Assembly (NCBI GenBank): GCA_964400545.1
Contig: CAYNUG010000057.1
Span: forward strand, 1 to 12,407
Direction: 5' to 3'
DNA from: UBA647 sp964400545
Lineage (GTDB): Bacteria > Acidobacteriota > Aminicenantia > UBA2199
Length of the DNA: 12,407 nt
Shown here: piece by piece, positions 6,777-12,407 of the stretch
Layout of the letters: each line of letters opens with the position of its first letter
Numbering within the stretch: the stretch's first letter is position 1
Notes under the pieces: generated by a model
Seen by the model: only the letters and a program-made list of their open reading frames with translations
Told to the model about the DNA's origin: nothing
Databases searched by the model: none
Position numbers and translations under genes: made by a program

Positions 6777-8348
6777 ATGAGAAAAAGTTTTTATTTATTT
6801 ACTGTTTTTTTTGTTGCGTTCAGTTTTAATGTATTTTCAACCATTGCTTCGGGAAGCCGTGAAAAAAGAGTTGCATTAGTGATTGGAAATGCTGCATATG
6901 CAAGATATCCTTTAAAGAATACAGTTAACGATGCTGTTGATATGAGTGATGCCTTGCGTAGCAGAGGATTTGAAGTTATATCACGAACTGATGCGGACCT
7001 AAGTTCAATGTGGTCGGCGATCAGGGAGTTTGGGAAAATACTGAAGAACTCTGATATTGGCTTATTCTATTATTCAGGACATGGAATACAGGTCGATGGA
7101 GCTAATTATCTGATACCTGTTAATTCAGGAATTATGAGTGCAGATGAAACCAGATTTAAGGCTGTAGATGCATCACTTGTTCTTGAAAAGATGAGAAGTG
7201 CAGGAAATTCTATGAATATAATTGTTTTGGATGCCTGCAGAAGTAATCCTTACAAAAAAAATAGGGGAGGATTTGGCGGTCTTGCAAAAATGGATGCTCC
7301 TTCTGGAAGTATCATTATATATTCCACAAGCCCTGGGAAAACTGCAAGCGATGGTGTTGGCAGAAATGGAGTGTTTACCAAGTACTTTCTCCGATCTGTA
7401 CTGAATGATGATCTTGAGATCGGAATGATGTTAAGGAGAATAAGAAAAAATATAATAAGTGAGACCAATGGGAAACAGGTTCCATGGGAATCCTCTTCAC
7501 TTACGGGTGAATTCTATTTTTCAAAAGAGTTTAATAAAGGTAAGTTCGTTCCAATTAAAAATAGTATTAAAAGCCTGGTTACAGCAGAGTACACTTCCAT
7601 GACATTTTTCGAATCCGGTCCGGAGTATAAGGATAATGGCAAAAGGGTGTATGGAAATACATTTGATTTGAAGAAAACCCGTTATATTAATACAAAAATT
7701 AATTTTAATAATAAGCTTTTCAATAAGAGAGACTCAACAATTGATATAGTTTTAAAATTCTTCAAACCGGATGGGACATATTGGAATTCTGTTTCAAGAA
7801 AGATTACTGTGGGAAAAGATCTTGATAAGGCAACGTATGAAAGATTAGGATTTGGATGGTCAAAATCTGGGAACTGGTCTCCCGGAAATTATAAGGTACA
7901 GGTTTTTCTCAATGGAAACTATGTTGCTCAGTCAGGATTTAAAATTGTTAATAATTCTTTACCGAAAGTAGGCGAAGGATATGAGTACAAAAAAGTCAGA
8001 TTTTTTGAATCTCACGATATGTATACAGGCGAGGAAAATGTTGAATATGGTTATCGTTTTAAAAAATCTGATACCAGAGTTGTTTATCCATATATACTTT
8101 TTAAGAACAATTTTTTTAATATAAAAGATCAGAAGATACAAATGAGGGTAATAATTTATAAACCTGACGGGACATCCTGGGGAAATATAGAAAGAGTTGT
8201 CTCAGTATCCCGGGATCTCGATCTCGCATCTTACGATAAAGTGGGATGGGGTTGGAAAGACGCGGGAAAATGGAGCAAGGGACATTACAGGGTTGAAATA
8301 TTCTTTGATAAGAAAAAAGTTGGAGATTCTTCGTTCGAGATATATTAA
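6777..8348 (+). CDS. Exported caspase-family (C14-like) protein with two C-terminal repeat modules
   Basis: 523 residues from the preferred ATG; an in-frame ATG at 6765 would add four. Residues 1-24 form a signal peptide (basic MRK, hydrophobic core, likely cut near STIA/SGS), so the protein probably acts outside the cytoplasm. The caspase-like domain spans about 29-248: RVALVIGNAAY (31-41), the His motif YYSGHG with H102, and the Cys motif LDACRSNP with C154, followed by IIIYSTSPGKTASDG (179-193). The dyad is intact, so peptidase activity, probably after basic residues as in metacaspase-like relatives, is plausible but inferred. The C-terminal half holds two copies of one module, about 275-391 and 406-523, sharing FFES, KPDGTxW, a DLDxAxYxxxGxGW segment, a GxWSxGxYxVxxF segment and a closing F-[KE]-I. 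I cannot name this module; it looks beta-rich. It follows the sigma54 activator and converges on lnt, with the stop codons sharing TTAA. Confidence 0.88.
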   Translation: MRKSFYLFTVFFVAFSFNVFSTIASGSREKRVALVIGNAAYARYPLKNTVNDAVDMSDALRSRGFEVISRTDADLSSMWSAIREFGKILKNSDIGLFYYSGHGIQVDGANYLIPVNSGIMSADETRFKAVDASLVLEKMRSAGNSMNIIVLDACRSNPYKKNRGGFGGLAKMDAPSGSIIIYSTSPGKTASDGVGRNGVFTKYFLRSVLNDDLEIGMMLRRIRKNIISETNGKQVPWESSSLTGEFYFSKEFNKGKFVPIKNSIKSLVTAEYTSMTFFESGPEYKDNGKRVYGNTFDLKKTRYINTKINFNNKLFNKRDSTIDIVLKFFKPDGTYWNSVSRKITVGKDLDKATYERLGFGWSKSGNWSPGNYKVQVFLNGNYVAQSGFKIVNNSLPKVGEGYEYKKVRFFESHDMYTGEENVEYGYRFKKSDTRVVYPYILFKNNFFNIKDQKIQMRVIIYKPDGTSWGNIERVVSVSRDLDLASYDKVGWGWKDAGKWSKGHYRVEIFFDKKKVGDSSFEIY

Positions 8349-9805
8349 AGTTTTCTTCTTATTGAAATAAACAGAAATACCAGTGTTACGATCAGGGCAA
8401 TGTAAGGGAATGTAAATCCGAATTTTGTAAAAAATGTTTTCCCTTTTCTGAATTTGAAACTATGTGTAAATGATTCTTCTGTATTGAGGGGAACTTTCTT
8501 TAGTATTTTGCCTCTCGGATCAATAACAGCAGAGATACCGTTTGAGGTTGATCTTAGAATATATCTCCTGTTTTCAATAGAACGGAAAACAGACATTGAA
8601 AGGAGTTGGTATGGGGCAGCAGTAGTTCCATACCATGAATCATTTGAAATAAGGATTATACACTCTCCACCCAGACTGATGAAGTCTCTAACAATCTCAG
8701 GATAGATGATCTCATAGCAGATCGGAGTTGAGATCTTCTTCCCTGATAATGACAGGTTATGTATCTTTTTCCCCGGAGTAAAATCGGATATTTCATCAGT
8801 GATCTTTTCGACAAAAAAGAAAACATTTTTAAAAGGGATATACTCTCCGAAAGGGACGAGCCTGACCTTGTCATATTTTTCGAAACCGTTTTTCTTAAAC
8901 AGCATTATCGAATTATACATTTCTTCTGAATTTTTATAATCTGTGAATCCTGCAAAGAGCGGAATATGATCCTTGGCAAAATTGGCAAATCTATTGTAGA
9001 TAAATTTATTCTGTAAAGGAGCAAGTCCTATTGAATATTCCGGCCAGATCACAAGATCTGCTCCCTGTTCTTTTAGATTTGTGCTTATTATAAATAGATC
9101 ATCAAGGGTCCAACGTTTCCATGTCTTATTTTTTCCAAATCCCTGACCGGTGTTTGGTTGAATAATTCCGGCGATTTTGTTTGGTAAAGTACTTTCTTTA
9201 GCAATGTCCTTTTTATAAAGAAAAAATCCGGAAATATATAATAGGGTAGGAATTAGTAAGAATAGAATAATATACTCTTTTTTACGTTTTTTTAGAAGAA
9301 GATACAGAACTATATTAAGAAATATTATAATGAATGAAATAAGATGGATTCCTCCGATCTCCGAAATCTGGATCAGATATAAATTTTTGTATTGAGAGTA
9401 TCCGGCAAATTCCCAGGGAAATCCTCCGAAAAGCTTTTCCAGTATTAGGTCTTTGGATACCCATGCTGCAGGTATAAGGAATAGAAAGTATAGATCTGAT
9501 CTCGCAGTTCTTTTTATTATCGATCCGAATAGACCAAAGAAAAGTGAAATATAAGCAGATAATATAATTAATCCGAAAAAACCGAGTATCTTGCTCATGC
9601 CACCGTAGTAAACCATTACATCAGGTATCCAGTAAAGAAGGATAAGATGTGATATGAATGAAAACAGAAAAAATATTTTAAAATTAGAGAAAGAATTTTC
9701 TTCATTCATAAGGAATAGGAGTGGCAAGAGAAAAACAAAAGCAAACGGACTGATATTTAATTTTGGAAATGAAAATGAATATAACAATGAGGATAAAAGG
9801 ATCAA
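8345..9805 (-). CDS. lnt: Apolipoprotein N-acyltransferase
   Basis: Inner-membrane enzyme that transfers an acyl chain from phospholipid to the N-terminal cysteine of apolipoproteins, the last step of lipoprotein maturation. 486 residues against about 510 in E. coli. The N-terminal half is a bundle of hydrophobic segments (about 4-32, 42-60, 72-97, 104-120, 143-171, 178-197). The C-terminal nitrilase-like domain carries the catalytic triad: E256 in VIWPEYS, K313 in YDKVRLVPFGEYIPF, C363 in TPICYEIIYPE; then ISNDSWYG (387-394). A last membrane helix at 463-482 ends in basic residues, as expected. No ATG fits the start: the frame opens with TTG at 9805-9803, with only a weak AAAGAA upstream. 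The true start could be a few codons further up, overlapping the SPOR gene. It is the last gene of the minus-strand operon. Confidence 0.95.
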   Translation of the reverse strand: MILLSSLLYSFSFPKLNISPFAFVFLLPLLFLMNEENSFSNFKIFFLFSFISHLILLYWIPDVMVYYGGMSKILGFFGLIILSAYISLFFGLFGSIIKRTARSDLYFLFLIPAAWVSKDLILEKLFGGFPWEFAGYSQYKNLYLIQISEIGGIHLISFIIIFLNIVLYLLLKKRKKEYIILFLLIPTLLYISGFFLYKKDIAKESTLPNKIAGIIQPNTGQGFGKNKTWKRWTLDDLFIISTNLKEQGADLVIWPEYSIGLAPLQNKFIYNRFANFAKDHIPLFAGFTDYKNSEEMYNSIMLFKKNGFEKYDKVRLVPFGEYIPFKNVFFFVEKITDEISDFTPGKKIHNLSLSGKKISTPICYEIIYPEIVRDFISLGGECIILISNDSWYGTTAAPYQLLSMSVFRSIENRRYILRSTSNGISAVIDPRGKILKKVPLNTEESFTHSFKFRKGKTFFTKFGFTFPYIALIVTLVFLFISIRRKL

Positions 9806-9822
9806 TGAAATATTCTTTAGAA

Positions 9823-10407
9823 TTAATACAGTTTTACTGTTTGAAATTTCTTTTTCTCCATATTTTCAAGTTTCTTTTTTTCTTTGTTGGCAGTTTTCAG
9901 GGTTTTAAAATTTCCGACTTTTACTCTGAACCATAAATATTTATCTGATTGGAATTGACTGATCTCAGTGTAATATCCCATCATCGAGAATTTTTTTGAA
10001 TAATTTTTTGCCAGAAGATGACTTTTAAAAGACCCGACTTGAATTGAATAATGGTTTTCTGTTCTTCTATTACCTGGAATTTTTATGGTTTTAATGATTT
10101 TTTTATTCTTACCTTCTTTTTTGTCCTCTCCCGATCTCTCAAATAATCCGAGTTCTTTATTAATGTCCGGTTCTTCAACATTAAGGACCTCGGGGGTGCT
10201 ACGGCTTTTCTCATTTGGTATAATCACTTTTGATCTATTTGATGATGATGAAAGATTCCTAAAAGGCTTATTTATAATGTTTTCATTTTTTCCTGCATTA
10301 AACCCTATATAAAAAAGAAAAATACCAATCATAATAACCGCAATAAGAAGAATCACAACATGAATAAAAGTTACTTTTATGTCAAGATAGGATTTATTCT
10401 CAGACAT
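9823..10407 (-). CDS. Single-pass membrane protein with C-terminal SPOR domain
   Basis: 194 residues: a short cytoplasmic head (1-12), one membrane helix (about 13-36), a Ser/Lys/Glu-rich linker (about 40-115) that is probably disordered, and a SPOR domain at about 117-192. The SPOR domain has YSIQVGSFKSHLLAKNYSKKF at its start and WFRVKVGNFKTLKTA in its second half. SPOR domains bind denuded glycan strands of septal peptidoglycan, as in FtsN and DedD, so a role at the division site or in wall remodelling is likely. This is inferred from topology and domain, and the protein need not be FtsN itself. Its ATG overlaps the stop of the SPFH gene by one base (TAATG), indicating coupling; lnt follows after 17 bases. 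Confidence 0.88.
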   Translation of the reverse strand: MSENKSYLDIKVTFIHVVILLIAVIMIGIFLFYIGFNAGKNENIINKPFRNLSSSSNRSKVIIPNEKSRSTPEVLNVEEPDINKELGLFERSGEDKKEGKNKKIIKTIKIPGNRRTENHYSIQVGSFKSHLLAKNYSKKFSMMGYYTEISQFQSDKYLWFRVKVGNFKTLKTANKEKKKLENMEKKKFQTVKLY

Positions 10408-11156
10408 TATAAGTTCTTTAATTTGGTTAGTATGTCGAGCGGTATCGGAAATACAATTGTTGATGAGTTCTCAGATGATATCTCCGTAAGTGTCTGAAGA
10501 TATCTTAATTGTATAGTGACGCTGTTCTTTGACATCTTTTCAGCAGCACTGGAAAGTTTGTCAGATGCCTGAAGTTCTCCTTCCGCATGAATGATCTTTG
10601 CTCTTCTTTCCCTTTCAGCTTCTGCCTGTTTAGCCATTGCTCTTTGCATTTCCTGAGGAAGATCAACATATTTTATCTCTACCATTGAGACTTTGACACC
10701 CCAAGGGTCTGTATGCTCATCAATTATTTCCTGAAGCTTTTCATTAAGTTTTTCTCTTTCGGATAGAAGTTCGTCGAGTTCAACCTGACCTAGAACTGAT
10801 CTAAGGGTGGTTTGCGATAATTGAGATGTTGCATAATGGTAATCCTGAATATCAATAACTGCTCTCTTTGGGTCTATAATTCTGAAATAAATAACAGCAT
10901 TAACTTTTATTGAAACATTGTCCTTCGTGATGACATCCTGAGGAGGAACGTCAAGAACTATGGTTCTAAGGCTTACTTTTATGAGTTTGTCTATGGGGTA
11001 CAGTATAAAAATAAGTCCTGGTCCTTTCGGTTTACCGAGGACTCGCCCAAGTCTGAATACAACGCCTCTTTCGTATTCTTTCAAAACTTTTATCCAGTTA
11101 GATAATAGAAAAATAACTATAAATCCTACTATGAAAAAAGGTGTATATAATGACAT
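10407..11156 (-). CDS. SPFH/Band 7 stomatin-like membrane protein, NfeD partner
   Basis: 249 residues: an N-terminal membrane helix (about 4-22), then the SPFH domain (about 24-165) with YERGVVFRLGRVLGKPKGPGL (28-48), VSLRTIVLDVPPQDVITKDNV (61-81) and VNAVIYFRI (85-93). A charged coiled coil follows, including AKQAEAERERRAKIIHAEGE (165-184), with a hydrophobic C-terminal tail (FPIPLDIL). Stomatin-like proteins of this type form large rings at the inner membrane. In Pyrococcus the homologue (PH1511) is encoded with, and cleaved by, the NfeD-type protease PH1510. The upstream neighbour here is exactly such a protease, 4 bases away. Residues after about 200 contain IQLRYLQTLTEIS, typical of the slipin class rather than of HflK/HflC or QmcA. 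AGGAGG precedes the ATG by 8 bases. Confidence 0.93.
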   Translation of the reverse strand: MSLYTPFFIVGFIVIFLLSNWIKVLKEYERGVVFRLGRVLGKPKGPGLIFILYPIDKLIKVSLRTIVLDVPPQDVITKDNVSIKVNAVIYFRIIDPKRAVIDIQDYHYATSQLSQTTLRSVLGQVELDELLSEREKLNEKLQEIIDEHTDPWGVKVSMVEIKYVDLPQEMQRAMAKQAEAERERRAKIIHAEGELQASDKLSSAAEKMSKNSVTIQLRYLQTLTEISSENSSTIVFPIPLDILTKLKNL

Positions 11157-11160
11157 GATC

Positions 11161-12407
11161 TTATCCTCCTTTTTTTACTTTTAAGATCAGATCGTTAACA
11201 GAAATGATCTCAACGATCTCTCCCTCACCAATCTCTTCGTCTGAGATTGCTTTCCAGATCTCTCCGAGAATAAAAACTTTTCCGGAAGAAATATTTATTG
11301 TTGTTTTAGCTTTCCCACTTTTTCCAATCATTCCCTCTTTTCCTGTTTCTGCTTTGCGGCTACTTACTTTAAATATCTTGTATGCGAGAAATAATAGTAT
11401 GAAGCCGAAGGCTGCAGTTGTTGTGGCAATCGTAAGAAATGCCGGTCTTAACTCCGGTATCGGAGAATTTATAAGCATTATTGAACCGAGTACAAATGAG
11501 AATATTCCCCCGATACCCAGTATTCCGAAGCCCTGTACTTTTATCTCTGCAATAAAGAATCCAACAGAAAGGAGTATCAGGAGCAATCCTATGTAGTTCA
11601 CCGGCAATATCTGAAAGGCAAGGAAAGCTATGAGAAGTGAAATTCCACCCAGAACTCCGGGAATAATAACTCCGGGATGTGTGAATTCTATATACAGTCC
11701 GACCAGTCCGATGATCAGTAAAAAATATGCGAGATTAGGGTTCGTTATCGTTCTCAGGAATCTTTGCCTGGTGGTCATATTTATTTGTTTTATAGTTGCA
11801 TCTTTAAGAGAAAGTATTTTTTTTTCATTATTGGAAAGTGTTACTTCCATGTTCCGGACCTTACTGATCAATTCATTAGTATCACTTGCAATAAAGTCTA
11901 TCAAATTTCCTTTCAGGCATTCCTCGGCAGTAAAAGAACTGCTCTCTTTGACTGCTTTTTCTGCAAGGGCAGTATTTCTTTTTCTGGTTTTTGCCAGAGA
12001 TTTAACAAATGAAACGGCATCATTTGTGACCTTTTTTTCCATAGTCCCTGAAATATCCTTCCCGGTGACTGAAACCGGGTGAGCAGCTCCCATGTTAGTT
12101 CCAGGGGCCATTACTGCTATATGAGCTGAAATTGTGATCAAAAAACCTGCTGAAGCTGCACGTGCGCCTGAGGGTGAAACATAAACTGCGGTTGGAACTT
12201 TTGAGTTCATAATTGTTTTAATTATAGAACGCATTGAAGTGGAAAATCCTCCGGGAGTGTCTATGGAAAGAATGATAAGTTCTGCATTTTCCAGATTATT
12301 GATCTTTGCATAAGAATCCGTCAAATATTCTTCTGAAATAGAATCGATCGGACCTTTGATATCCAATTTATAGATCATCCCTTTCGATTCTGCCGGGATC
12401 AGCAGAA
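11161..12407 (-). CDS. nfeD: NfeD/ClpP-class membrane serine protease (5' end beyond the window)
   Basis: Membrane-anchored serine protease with a C-terminal NfeD (OB-fold) domain. Numbering is from the Met codon at 12378-12376, which is probably internal: the frame stays open to the edge and reads LLIPAESKG before it, which looks like the end of a signal peptide. ClpP-like part: LSIDTPGG (37-44) forms the oxyanion region, S76 in AASAG is the likely nucleophile, and a lysine at 115-116 (EKKVTND) fits the Ser-Lys dyad spacing of Pyrococcus PH1510. About five membrane helices span 214-336 (FLLIIGLVGLYIEFTHPG is the family hallmark). The OB-fold domain at about 347-402 includes GMIGKSGKA and GEIWKAISDEEIGEGE. 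This is the long form, with protease and OB domain together, encoded next to its SPFH partner. A role in membrane-protein quality control is inferred from the family. Confidence 0.93.
   Translation of the reverse strand, partial: LLIPAESKGMIYKLDIKGPIDSISEEYLTDSYAKINNLENAELIILSIDTPGGFSTSMRSIIKTIMNSKVPTAVYVSPSGARAASAGFLITISAHIAVMAPGTNMGAAHPVSVTGKDISGTMEKKVTNDAVSFVKSLAKTRKRNTALAEKAVKESSSFTAEECLKGNLIDFIASDTNELISKVRNMEVTLSNNEKKILSLKDATIKQINMTTRQRFLRTITNPNLAYFLLIIGLVGLYIEFTHPGVIIPGVLGGISLLIAFLAFQILPVNYIGLLLILLSVGFFIAEIKVQGFGILGIGGIFSFVLGSIMLINSPIPELRPAFLTIATTTAAFGFILLFLAYKIFKVSSRKAETGKEGMIGKSGKAKTTINISSGKVFILGEIWKAISDEEIGEGEIVEIISVNDLILKVKKGG
11165..11170 (-). promoter_or_regulatory. Shine-Dalgarno of the SPFH gene, inside the end of the nfeD-like gene
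   Basis: AGGAGG overlaps the last two glycine codons of the protease gene, just before its TAA stop, and lies 8 bases upstream of the SPFH ATG. This ties expression of the two partners together. Confidence 0.75.

Noticed and set aside
7272..7290. TGGCGGTCTTGC-like site as a sigma54 promoter
   Set aside because: The GG to GC distance is 7 bases instead of 10, and the site lies inside the caspase coding region.
6777..8348. Caspase-like protein as a CRISPR- or gasdermin-linked cell-death effector
   Set aside because: No Cas, gasdermin, or nucleotide-second-messenger gene is nearby, and the signal peptide points to export instead of a cytoplasmic death role.
11204..12082. Plus-strand open frames opposite the NfeD-like gene
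   Set aside because: They are shadows of a gene with clear family motifs on the minus strand and show no protein features of their own.
12376..12378. ATG at 12378-12376 as the true start of the NfeD-like protein
   Set aside because: The frame is open to the window edge and the residues before this Met (LLIPAESKG) look like the end of a signal peptide, expected for this family. The gene is therefore annotated as truncated.

Overview
The window comes from an AT-rich, Gram-negative-type (diderm) bacterium. The diderm assignment rests on the lipoprotein N-acyltransferase gene, a single-pass SPOR-domain protein and an exported caspase-like protein. The prolyl-tRNA synthetase is of the archaeal/eukaryotic-like type that many bacteria carry. 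The large TPR protein has the architecture I associate with deltaproteobacterial and acidobacterial genomes. The gene content fits an under-sampled lineage, but I cannot name a phylum from sequence alone. No tRNA, rRNA, CRISPR array or mobile element is visible, and there is no gene-free stretch above 300 bases.

Left part (1-1308): proS runs leftward off the window edge, 3'-truncated. It is divergent from rplS, and the 162-base gap holds two good back-to-back sigma70-like promoters. Plus-strand operon (1309-5667): rplS (ribosomal protein L19 with a roughly 100-residue charged N-terminal extension), rnhB (RNase HII, GTG start inside the rplS stop) and a 1044-residue TPR protein that overlaps rnhB by 8 bases. 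The three are almost certainly co-transcribed and translationally coupled.

Centre (5668-8348): after a 148-base AT-rich gap come a sensor-less sigma54 enhancer-binding protein (AAA+ plus Fis-type HTH) and, 52 bases on, an exported caspase-family (C14-like) protein. The latter has an intact His/Cys dyad and a C-terminal duplication of an unidentified beta-rich module of about 115 residues. This pair is the least ordinary part of the window.

Right part (8345-12407, minus strand, read from right to left): an NfeD/ClpP-class membrane serine protease (5'-truncated at the edge), an SPFH/stomatin-like protein, a SPOR-domain membrane protein and Lnt. Spacings are 4, -1 and 17 bases, so this looks like one envelope operon. 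The NfeD-SPFH pair is a known membrane protease plus scaffold partnership. Lnt performs the last step of lipoprotein maturation. Lnt and the caspase-like gene converge, and their stop codons share the four bases TTAA.
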